Part shown: in pieces, positions 1 through 6,194 of the stretch | Numbering within the stretch: the stretch's first letter is position 1 | How the letters are laid out: the number at the start of each line of letters is the position of its first letter | Source of the DNA: Phycisphaerales bacterium | GTDB taxonomy: Bacteria; Planctomycetota; Phycisphaerae; Tepidisphaerales; Tepidisphaeraceae | Direction: 5' to 3' | Assembly (NCBI GenBank): GCA_028288875.1 | Contig: JAQGHK010000671.1 | Coordinates: 1-6,505 of the forward strand | DNA: 6,505 bases | Program-made: the position numbers and the translations under genes | Notes under the pieces: model-generated | What the model saw: the letters and a program-made list of their open reading frames with translations, nothing else | Told to the model about the DNA's origin: nothing | Database searches by the model: none

Positions 1-1614
1 GACAGCGCCACAAAGTCGACGGTCGAAGAAGTCCTCATCGGCGATGTCTGGCTCTGTTCCGGCCAATCGAACATGCAGATGTCGCTCGGCGAAGCAGACA
101 ACGGCCGTGCCACCGCCGCCAAGGCCGGCGAGCACCCCAAGCTCCGCCTGTTCAAGGTCGGCAGCGCTTGGACGCCCGAGCCGCAGGACAATCTCAAGGG
201 CGAGTGGAAATCCGCCACGCCGGAGTCGGCCGCCAAGTTCAGCGCCGTCGGCTACTTTTTCGGGAGCAACCTGCTGAAAAGTCCCGAGCTCAAGGACGTC
301 GCCTTGGGCCTGATCGAAAGCGACCTCGGCGGCACGCTGGCCGAGGCTTGGACGCCCCGTGAAGGCCTTGACCCGAATTCCAAAGCCGGCGATAGCATGT
401 TCGGCATCAAGCCGACCACGCTCTATAACGGCATGATCCACCCGATGGGCGAGCTCGGCATCAAAGGCGTCATCTGGTACCAGGGCGAAGGCAACGCCGG
501 CGAGCCGCAAACCTACACCGCCAAGCTGTCGGCGATGATCAACAGCTGGCGCAAGCAGTTCAAAAACCCCGAGCTGCCCTTCCTGATCGTCCAGCTGCCC
601 GACTACGCCCCCGACTGGGGCGGCTACTACTGGCAATGGCTGCGCGACGCCCAGCAGCAGACGGCCGCGAAGCTGCCGAACGTGGCCGTGATTAACTCGG
701 TCAACACCAACGACGGCCTGGACCTACACCCCAAGCCCAAGCAGGCGATCGGCGAACGCGGCGCGATTCTGGCCCGGCAGATGGTGTACGGCGAAAAAAT
801 TGTCGGTAAAGGCCCGATGTTCAAGTCGGCTGACGCCACCGGCGACAGCATCAAGGTCAGCTTTGACACCGGCAGTTCAGGCCTGGGCGCGGCCGACCCG
901 GACGACGTGCACGGCTTCACCGTCGCCGGCGAGGACGGCAAGTTCCGCAAGGCGACGGCCAAAATCGAGGGCGACGACACGGTTGTCGTCAGAAGCGATC
1001 TCGTCGCCAGTCCCAAGTACGTGCGCTACGCCTGGGCCGGCGTGCCGATGTCGACGCTGACCAACAAAGACGGCATGCCCGCCTACGCCTTCCGCAACGA
1101 CACGCTGCCGGCCGACATGCTGGGCCTGAAGATCGAAGCGGCCGGCCGCACTTTTGGTAACAAGCTTTGCCAGATCACCGTCGCCGACGGTTACATCACC
1201 AGCATGACCGTTCGCGGCCGCCAGCTCTTGGCCAATGAAACCGGTGGCAACCGCGGCGTGAACACCAACGGCGCGTTCGGCCCCAGCGGCATCGGCCAGC
1301 TGAACGAGCTCGGCCCCGACCTGATCCAGCTCGGCGGCCGGGAATTCAACGTGCAGGTCGGCGTTGAAGACGGCAGCTGCACGTGGACCCTCCACAACAG
1401 TGGAAAAGACCCGCGCACGTTGCGCATGAACCTGTCGCCGCGCGTGAAGGTGTCCAACGCCAACGGTGGCAAGGTCACCCTCAACCGCCAAGGCCTGACC
1501 GTGAAGGTCAGCGGCGTCGCCAACGTCACTCGCGGCGACGACGTCGCCCTGGAGTTCAAAGCCGCCGGCAACAGCGACACGAAGGTCGAGTTCGATTTCG
1601 GCAACGAAAAATAA
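1..1614 (+). CDS. Sialate O-acetylesterase-type SGNH esterase, 5' truncated, with C-terminal extension
   Basis: This is the 3' part of a secreted carbohydrate O-acetylesterase gene. The frame is open from base 1 (537 visible residues). The ATG at 73 cannot be the start, because the family's nucleophile motif GDVWLCSGQSNM lies across it (codons 14-25, catalytic Ser at codon 23, bases 67-69). Other family blocks are GGTLAEAW (codons 110-117), WYQGEGNA (159-166, oxyanion-hole Gly and Asn) and DLHP (241-244, catalytic Asp and His). The usual C-terminal beta-rich part (DDVHGFTV to AYAFRND) ends near codon 367. Family members normally stop about there. This one continues for about 170 beta-rich residues of unknown function. 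In this family some 80-120 N-terminal residues, including a signal peptide, precede the Ser block, so they are presumably off the left edge. Known members remove acetyl groups from sialic acids or plant polysaccharides. The substrate here is unknown, and an acetylated plant or algal glycan is as likely as sialate. The assignment to the SGNH family is firm; the substrate is not. Confidence 0.93.
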   Translation, partial: DSATKSTVEEVLIGDVWLCSGQSNMQMSLGEADNGRATAAKAGEHPKLRLFKVGSAWTPEPQDNLKGEWKSATPESAAKFSAVGYFFGSNLLKSPELKDVALGLIESDLGGTLAEAWTPREGLDPNSKAGDSMFGIKPTTLYNGMIHPMGELGIKGVIWYQGEGNAGEPQTYTAKLSAMINSWRKQFKNPELPFLIVQLPDYAPDWGGYYWQWLRDAQQQTAAKLPNVAVINSVNTNDGLDLHPKPKQAIGERGAILARQMVYGEKIVGKGPMFKSADATGDSIKVSFDTGSSGLGAADPDDVHGFTVAGEDGKFRKATAKIEGDDTVVVRSDLVASPKYVRYAWAGVPMSTLTNKDGMPAYAFRNDTLPADMLGLKIEAAGRTFGNKLCQITVADGYITSMTVRGRQLLANETGGNRGVNTNGAFGPSGIGQLNELGPDLIQLGGREFNVQVGVEDGSCTWTLHNSGKDPRTLRMNLSPRVKVSNANGGKVTLNRQGLTVKVSGVANVTRGDDVALEFKAAGNSDTKVEFDFGNEK

Positions 1615-1642
1615 TCGACCGCCAGCTACGTTACGAGGATAG

Positions 1643-1672
1643 TCCGGCCGCCGATCGACACCGGCGGCCGGA
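1643..1672 (+). terminator. GC-rich hairpin after the esterase gene, possible weak terminator
   Basis: A perfect 11-bp inverted repeat (TCCGGCCGCCG / CGGCGGCCGGA) with an 8-base loop starts 28 bases after the esterase stop codon. It is followed by ATTGCTTTC, which is T-containing but has no continuous U-tract. It could act as a weak or factor-assisted terminator, or as a 3' mRNA-stabilising stem that separates expression of the two genes. The stem is seen directly; the function is inferred. Confidence 0.5.
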
Positions 1673-1703
1673 TTGCTTTCGACAGACTTCCCCCAATCGG
1701 GCA

Positions 1704-1709
1704 GAGGAG
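1704..1709 (+). promoter_or_regulatory. Shine-Dalgarno for the 525-residue exported protein
   Basis: GAGGAG lies 7 bases before the ATG at 1717, which is close to optimal spacing. It supports that start and independent translation initiation after the preceding hairpin. Confidence 0.75.
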
Positions 1710-1716
1710 CAGGTAA

Positions 1717-3294
1717 ATGAATTGGAATCGACCCATCAAAGCGGCAGCGTTCGCACTCGTGATGGCGTGCGCCGCCGTCGGGCACGCCGCACCGAAAGAT
1801 TATTTCGGCATTCACCTTGTCGACGAGGACACCGGCCGCGGTGTGCCGCTGACCTACATGCGGTCGGTCTACAAACAGATGTACATCAGCGACAGCGCCG
1901 GATATGTCGCTTTCAACGAGCCGGGCCTAATGGACGGCAAAACGGACGTCTGGTTTGACGTCAAGAGCTATGGCTACGAAGAACTCCCTGGCGCGTTCGG
2001 CGTGCACGGCATCGGCCTCAAGCCCACCGCCGGCGGTAGCGTCACCATCAAGCTCAAACGCAAGCAGATCGCCGAACGCCTTTACCGCATGACCGGCTAC
2101 GGCATTTACCGCGACAGCGTGATGCTCGGCATAAAGCCGCCGATCAAGGAAGGCCTGCTCAACGCCCAAGTCACGGGTTCGGACACGGTGCAATGCGCCG
2201 AATACCGCGGCAAGCTCATGTGGATGTGGCAGGACACCGATCGCGTCGGCTTTGAGCTCGGCAATTTCAGCATGACCGGCGCGGTCACCGAATTACCTTC
2301 CAAGATCGATCCGAACAAGGGTCTGGAATTCACCTACTTCTCCAACAAGCCCGGCGAGTTCGCCAAGCAGATGGCCGTGGTGCCGCGCGAAGGCACCAAC
2401 CCGATCTGGGTCGACGGCCTTACTGTTGTTCCCGACGAAAAAGGTCGCGAACGCATGGTCGGCAAGTACATCGCCGCCAACAAAGACTTTTCACCGGCCG
2501 AGGCGGGCATTCTCGTCTACAACGACGAGAAGAACGTGCTCGAGAGGCTGACCAAGTTCGAAGGCCCTCGCAACGGCAGCCAGACGCCCGGCCCCACCGG
2601 CCACGTCATTTACCTAATGGATGGCAAAACCCGCTATGCGTGGTTTGGCAACGGCCTGCGCGTCAAAGCTGACTTCGCCAGCGTCAGCGACCCCAAGCAG
2701 TACGAAGCCTTCACTTGCCTCAAGTCCGACGGCACCGCCAACCGCGAGAACGGCAAGCTCGTGTGGCAGTACGTTAAGGGCGCCAAACCCGTTCACGGCC
2801 GGATGGTCGATGATCTGATCAAGCGCAACATCATCAAGCCCGAAGAGGCCCCCGTTCAACTCAAGGACGTCGACAGCGGCAACACCATCCATGCGGCCGG
2901 CGGCGGGGTAGCGTGGAACGCGTACCTCAAGCAGTGGGTCTTCATCTTCGGCCAGCAAGGCGGCACGAGTAACCTCGGCGAAATCTGGATGAGCACCGCC
3001 AAATCGCCCGAAGGCCCGTGGATCAACGCCAAAAAGGTCGCCACCCACGCCATGAAGGACAACAACAACGACCTGTACAACGTCGTGCAGCACTACGAAC
3101 TGGCCCAGAAGGGCGGCCAGGAGATCTTCTTCTCCGGCACGTTCGTCATCAGCTTCTCGGGCAACAAGTGGCCGACGCCGTACTACAACTACAACAACTT
3201 GGTCTACAAGCTCGACCTGTCCGACCCGCGGACCAAGCTCCCTGAGCCCCCGCCGGGCCTCAGCAAAGCGACGTCCGATGAGGATAAAGGGTGA
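1717..3294 (+). CDS. Exported protein with TTR-like N-terminal domain and probable beta-propeller-like region
   Basis: This encodes 525 residues and has no function I can name with certainty. Residues 1 to about 24 form a signal peptide (KAAAFALVMACAAVGHA, cleavage near A24/A25), so the protein is exported. Residues about 28-115 look like a transthyretin/carboxypeptidase-regulatory-like beta-sandwich: a DEDTGRGVPLTYM segment, then DSAGYVAFNEPGLM, then WFDVKSYGYE. A conserved-looking linker follows (IAERLYRMTGYGIYRDSVMLG, about 118-138). The rest is rich in short beta strands with Trp/Gly motifs (YRGKLMWMWQDTDR about 163-176, LKQWVFIFGQQGG about 404-416, EIWMSTAKSPEGPW about 422-435). This resembles GH43/DUF4185-type five-bladed propellers. 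I recall similar unnamed proteins from Planctomycetota and Verrucomicrobiota. The tail (505-525) is charged and Pro-rich, probably disordered. With an O-acetylesterase gene upstream and a second esterase nearby, a role in binding or processing glycans is plausible but inferred. No glycosidase catalytic residues can be assigned by eye. Confidence 0.88.
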   Translation: MNWNRPIKAAAFALVMACAAVGHAAPKDYFGIHLVDEDTGRGVPLTYMRSVYKQMYISDSAGYVAFNEPGLMDGKTDVWFDVKSYGYEELPGAFGVHGIGLKPTAGGSVTIKLKRKQIAERLYRMTGYGIYRDSVMLGIKPPIKEGLLNAQVTGSDTVQCAEYRGKLMWMWQDTDRVGFELGNFSMTGAVTELPSKIDPNKGLEFTYFSNKPGEFAKQMAVVPREGTNPIWVDGLTVVPDEKGRERMVGKYIAANKDFSPAEAGILVYNDEKNVLERLTKFEGPRNGSQTPGPTGHVIYLMDGKTRYAWFGNGLRVKADFASVSDPKQYEAFTCLKSDGTANRENGKLVWQYVKGAKPVHGRMVDDLIKRNIIKPEEAPVQLKDVDSGNTIHAAGGGVAWNAYLKQWVFIFGQQGGTSNLGEIWMSTAKSPEGPWINAKKVATHAMKDNNNDLYNVVQHYELAQKGGQEIFFSGTFVISFSGNKWPTPYYNYNNLVYKLDLSDPRTKLPEPPPGLSKATSDEDKG

Positions 3295-3379
3295 AAATTA
3301 CCCGAAATTCGCATCTTTCGGCAATCGATTCGCACGAAGCGCAATGGCGAAACCACCGGCCGAGAACGAAGATTCAATC

Positions 3380-3384
3380 GGAGG
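3380..3384 (+). promoter_or_regulatory. Shine-Dalgarno that decides the pseudopilin start
   Basis: GGAGG lies 5 bases before the GTG at 3390. It favours that codon over the in-frame GTG at 3291, which overlaps the stop of the upstream gene (GTGA) and has only a weak AAAGG directly against it. Confidence 0.65.
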
Positions 3385-3389
3385 CCCTC

Positions 3390-4049
3390 GTGACACTTTT
3401 ACCGCGCCGTTTCCCCGCCACCCGCTCGCGGACGTCGGCATTTACACTCGTTGAGCTGTTGGTCGTGATTGGCATCATCGCGCTGTTGATCAGCATCCTG
3501 TTGCCGACCATTACCACGGTTCGTCGCTCGGCCATTCGAACGACTTGTGCGGCCCAACTGCGGGACATCGGCAATGCGTTTCAGATGTACCTCAATGAGT
3601 CGAAGGGACGCATTCCGGAACAGGTGAATCCGCTTCCACTGGAAAGCCCGACGCTTTTCGTCGGCAAGCCCACCTTGTTCGATGCGTTCGATCGCTACCT
3701 GGGAAAATCGCGCAAGGTATGGGGCTGCCCGGGAGATCACTATGTTGAGCCCGATCCCAATCCGACGCTCGTCGGCCATGACCGTTACGTAGACGCGTAC
3801 GGCGTCAGTTACGAATACAACTTCTACATGAATGTGCTCAGTCCCGGCCGCCCGTTTGTGCAGGTGCTGAAGGATGCGCAGATCGCGTTCGGCATCACAC
3901 CAACACGGTTTCGCATTTTCAATGACCTGACCCATTTCCACGGCCCGGTAGGCCGAAATGGCAATATGAACTTCCTGTTTGCCGATTGGCATGTGGCCGA
4001 TCTTGAAGGCTTGGTTTCCGCTGGCACGGTCAATCCGAGCGGAAAGTGA
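3390..4049 (+). CDS. Type II secretion/type IV pilus-like pseudopilin (prepilin-type N-terminal methylation)
   Basis: This encodes a 219-residue pseudopilin-like protein. From the GTG at 3390 it has a basic 17-residue leader (MTLLPRRFPATRSRTSA). The prepilin-peptidase site precedes FTLVELLVVIG, with F18 as +1 and the conserved Glu at +5 (E22). A hydrophobic helix to about residue 41 follows and would anchor the protein in the inner membrane before assembly. Residue -1 is Ala rather than the classical Gly. The globular part contains a WGCPGD motif and a SYEYN motif, and ends with MNFLFADWHV. That resembles the H-X9-DG pseudopilin C-terminus of Planctomycetota, but the DG is DW here and the position 10 residues before the Asp is Arg. 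A longer form from the GTG at 3291 would add 33 residues (252 in total) and couple translation to the upstream gene. It would also give an unusually long leader, so I prefer 3390. Which surface apparatus it serves is unknown. The next gene follows after 13 bases. Confidence 0.88.
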   Translation: MTLLPRRFPATRSRTSAFTLVELLVVIGIIALLISILLPTITTVRRSAIRTTCAAQLRDIGNAFQMYLNESKGRIPEQVNPLPLESPTLFVGKPTLFDAFDRYLGKSRKVWGCPGDHYVEPDPNPTLVGHDRYVDAYGVSYEYNFYMNVLSPGRPFVQVLKDAQIAFGITPTRFRIFNDLTHFHGPVGRNGNMNFLFADWHVADLEGLVSAGTVNPSGK

Positions 4050-4062
4050 AAGGCGTTGGACC

Positions 4063-4632
4063 ATGGATGACGTAAAGAAGCCGAAGAAAAATCGCTGGGC
4101 CGTCGGAACCTGTATTGCCGCGGTAATGCTTGCCGCGGGCGCAGGGGGTGCCGCGTGGTGGCAACATACGCCACCGCCTCCGGCCGTGGCCGGGCCGCCG
4201 GAAGCGATCGTGCAATTCGCCGCCAGCGAGCGCTTCAAAGCCCTGCCCTCTGAACAACGCCAGCAATACGTGGATCGCCTGGAAAAGCTCACGCCAGACG
4301 AGCGGCGTGAACTGGGCAAGGCCGCCGGCCTGACACCGGAGCAAGGCCGGGCGGCCTATAAAAACCTGTATGATCAAGGCGTTCGCCATCGAATCGAGCA
4401 CTTTTATTCACTGAAGACCAAGGCAGAGCAGGACGCCTATCTCGACAAATTGATCGAGGAATTCAAGAAGGAACAGGCGTTCCACAAGACCGAGCCGATG
4501 GACCCGGCGAAGATCAAAGGCCAGCTCGAATCCGTTCCCGCCGCCGACCGTGCGCGGGCGGCCGGCTTCCTGCAGGCGTTTCTTCAACGCGGCATCATGC
4601 GTGGGTTGGGCTTCGGAAAAACCAGCGGCTGA
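4063..4632 (+). CDS. Small single-pass membrane protein with LTPEQ-like helical repeats
   Basis: This encodes 189 residues of an unrecognised family. The start at 4063 is chosen because AAAGG sits 9 bases upstream and because a Lys-rich N-terminus (DDVKKPKKNR) then precedes a hydrophobic helix (about 12-33). That arrangement predicts N-in/C-out anchoring. An earlier in-frame ATG at 3979 would lie inside the pseudopilin gene. A Pro/Ala linker (36-46, HTPPPPAVAGPP) leads to a charged, helical outer domain. That domain has three related motifs spaced about 15 residues apart: LPSEQR (61-66), LTPDER (76-81) and LTPEQG (90-95). A Lys/Glu-rich helix (about 118-140) and a helical tail follow. LTPEQ-type repeats occur in periplasmic Spy/CpxP-like proteins and in DUF3106-like proteins. 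The resemblance is short and does not establish homology. The 13-base gap after the pseudopilin gene and the terminator just downstream indicate co-transcription, so the protein may assist or anchor the pseudopilin assembly. Confidence 0.82.
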   Translation: MDDVKKPKKNRWAVGTCIAAVMLAAGAGGAAWWQHTPPPPAVAGPPEAIVQFAASERFKALPSEQRQQYVDRLEKLTPDERRELGKAAGLTPEQGRAAYKNLYDQGVRHRIEHFYSLKTKAEQDAYLDKLIEEFKKEQAFHKTEPMDPAKIKGQLESVPAADRARAAGFLQAFLQRGIMRGLGFGKTSG

Positions 4633-4657
4633 TCAGATCCGTTCGATCATACAAATG

Positions 4658-4697
4658 CCGCGGGGCCGTCATCGCTGACGGCCCCGCGGTGTTTTTG
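4658..4697 (+). terminator. Intrinsic terminator at the end of the plus-strand gene run
   Basis: A perfect 14-bp stem (CCGCGGGGCCGTCA / TGACGGCCCCGCGG) closes on a TCGC tetraloop and is followed by TGTTTTTG. This is a classical rho-independent terminator 25 bases after the stop of the membrane-protein gene. It lies between convergent genes. Read on the minus strand the same stem is followed only by CATTTGTATG, so it may also stop the opposing transcript, but less efficiently. Confidence 0.92.
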
Positions 4698-4721
4698 ATT
4701 GAGTGCTTTTGATTCCGGCTT

Positions 4722-6107
4722 TTATTGAACTTCAAATCGCAGCGTGTGCTTCACGGGCACCACCACCGCGCCGGCCACCGCACGCAGGCGATCATCAAAC
4801 TGCTTGGCCGCATCAGCCAGCTGATTGAATTTTTCCGCTGCCGACGGAACTTCCTGCACCCAGGCCTTCTGCCGGTGAAGCCATTGCTTGTTCAGCGGCG
4901 TCTCAAAATCCTGCTGAGCATGAACGGCCGCATCGAGCTTAGAGAACGCGTTCTCGAACGGCGTCGTCGGGAACGAGGCCGCCAGGTTAATGCCCTTGGC
5001 CAGTTCGGCCGCGTCAAAGTCGCGCGACACGGTAATCGTCTTTCGCGACTCCATGCCTTCCGCGGCCGGCACCGGCACTTCGCTCCAAGTCACCTTCACG
5101 TGCTTACCGGCCGGTACACCACTGAGCACAAGCTGAAAGCGATTGAGATCTTCGTCAAAGGGCACCAAGTTCATGGCCGAGCCGATACCCAGCGCGTCCA
5201 CATCGCGCCGGACAGAGAACGGATAGCGCGAACTTTCGATCGTCAGCGTGTCGTTTTCCATCGAAACCACCTTGTGGCCCGCGGTGGCGTCAGCCTTGTG
5301 GCCGGCGAGATCGACGGTAATCGTCCCGATATTGCCGTCACACCCCATGGCCTTTAGGAACGCGTAGGCCATGATCGTGTGGCCGACGTTTTCCGGGTGG
5401 ATACCGTCGTTGCCGACGAAACTTTTGTCGGGGTACGTGGCCTTAAACTTCACCATCGCGTCGGCCATGATCGTATGAAGATCGGCGTAAACGACGCCCT
5501 CCTGCTGGGCCACCTCTTTAGCCGCGTCGCCAAACGTGGCGAGCGTTTTGTTGTATGTGACAGCCGCATCGTGGCCCTTGGCGAAGATGGTACGGAATGC
5601 GTCGGTATCCACTGCCCCTGGCCCGCCGACGATGATCAACCGCGTGCCGGATGCCTTGAGTTGTTGAATGATGTCCTTGGTCTTCTCGCGGTAGTCTGCC
5701 AGCCGCTTGGCATCGACCTTGCCGTAGCCGCCGTCGTTCATGCCGTAATTAATGGTGGCGACCGTCGGTTTGAACCAGAGGACATCTTGCGCCATGCGCG
5801 GCGCGAGGCCCCACGTCGTTTCGCCGCCCCAACCAAACTGGGCCGTCTGAATGCCAGCCGCCGGCTGACAGGCCAGCAGGTAGTTTTCGATGATGACGGA
5901 GTAATTCTTCTGCTCCGTAATCGAATCGCCGAGGACGGCGACGCGCTCCCCGTCATTCAATTTCGCCGCGGGCGCCGCGTCCGATTCCGCGCGCGCCATC
6001 CCGCCGCCGCAGCCGATGGCGAGCGCCGCAATACAGGCCACGCGCCGCAAAGAGCCCGTCCAGTCGATCGAAGAAGATTGATTCCGAGACGTCGTCAGAT
6101 AGGTCAC
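4722..6107 (-). CDS. Secreted SGNH/GDSL hydrolase (esterase) with unassigned C-terminal half
   Basis: This encodes a 461-residue secreted SGNH/GDSL-family esterase. Start choice: the GTG at 6107 has GGAGG (6115-6119) 7 bases upstream. In-frame ATGs at 6194 and 6164 lack good ribosome sites and fall within a promoter-like region. The N-terminus has a long polar stretch, then LRRVACIAALAIGCGGGMARA, giving signal peptidase I cleavage after ARA near residue 40. AIGC could be a poor lipobox, so a lipoprotein is a minor alternative. The SGNH blocks are all present: GDSITEQ (Ser 62, bases 5922-5924), GWGGETTW (about 92-99), YGMNDGG (Gly 122, Asn 124) and DGIHP (Asp 234, His 237). From about residue 258 the sequence is beta-rich (TITVDLAG, FQLVLSGVPAGKHVKV). 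It then turns into helices (about 370-440) and ends with VKHTLRFEV. The gene is convergent with the plus-strand run, so it is a separate transcription unit. Family members cleave acyl esters of lipids or sugars. Secretion and the neighbouring acetylesterase favour a glycan substrate, which is inference. Confidence 0.9.
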   Translation of the reverse strand: MTYLTTSRNQSSSIDWTGSLRRVACIAALAIGCGGGMARAESDAAPAAKLNDGERVAVLGDSITEQKNYSVIIENYLLACQPAAGIQTAQFGWGGETTWGLAPRMAQDVLWFKPTVATINYGMNDGGYGKVDAKRLADYREKTKDIIQQLKASGTRLIIVGGPGAVDTDAFRTIFAKGHDAAVTYNKTLATFGDAAKEVAQQEGVVYADLHTIMADAMVKFKATYPDKSFVGNDGIHPENVGHTIMAYAFLKAMGCDGNIGTITVDLAGHKADATAGHKVVSMENDTLTIESSRYPFSVRRDVDALGIGSAMNLVPFDEDLNRFQLVLSGVPAGKHVKVTWSEVPVPAAEGMESRKTITVSRDFDAAELAKGINLAASFPTTPFENAFSKLDAAVHAQQDFETPLNKQWLHRQKAWVQEVPSAAEKFNQLADAAKQFDDRLRAVAGAVVVPVKHTLRFEVQ

Positions 6108-6114
6108 AAGCGTT

Positions 6115-6119
6115 CCTCC
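6115..6119 (-). promoter_or_regulatory. Shine-Dalgarno that decides the SGNH hydrolase start
   Basis: On the minus strand GGAGG lies 7 bases before the GTG at 6107. It supports a start 29 codons inside the longest open frame. Confidence 0.75.
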
Positions 6120-6140
6120 AGCCAGATACCGCAAAAGGGA

Positions 6141-6158
6141 TTGAACAGCAGCGTTCAA
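6141..6158 (-). repeat. Short palindrome in the SGNH hydrolase leader, possible operator
   Basis: The inverted repeat TTGAAC-6-GTTCAA (18 bases in all) sits between the proposed promoter and the ribosome site. Its position just downstream of the -10 box is typical for a repressor site. A 6-bp palindrome can also arise by chance, so the regulatory role is a guess. Confidence 0.3.
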
Positions 6159-6165
6159 CGTCATG

Positions 6166-6194
6166 ATCCTAAACGTAGGAATCGACGCCGCCAA
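6166..6194 (-). promoter_or_regulatory. Candidate sigma70 promoter for the SGNH hydrolase
   Basis: On the minus strand TTGGCG (6189-6194) and TAGGAT (6166-6171) are separated by exactly 17 bases. Each matches the consensus at 4 of 6 positions. Transcription would begin near 6159, leaving a leader of about 50 bases before the GTG at 6107. It would exclude the upstream ATG at 6194, which would not be transcribed. Confidence 0.4.

Noticed and set aside
877..1815. Long minus-strand open frame (312 codons) opposite the esterase gene
   Set aside because: It lies antisense to a frame with clear SGNH motifs, is rich in Val/Ala/Gly/Arg as expected for a mirrored GC-rich gene, and shows no domain.
3302..3321. 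Inverted repeat CCGAAA-8-TTTCGG just after the 525-residue protein gene
   Set aside because: The 6-bp stem is weak and has no U-tract, so it is not a credible terminator.
3399..4319. Minus-strand open frame (306 codons) across the pseudopilin and membrane-protein genes
   Set aside because: It spans two well-supported plus-strand genes and their junction, and its composition is that of an antisense shadow.
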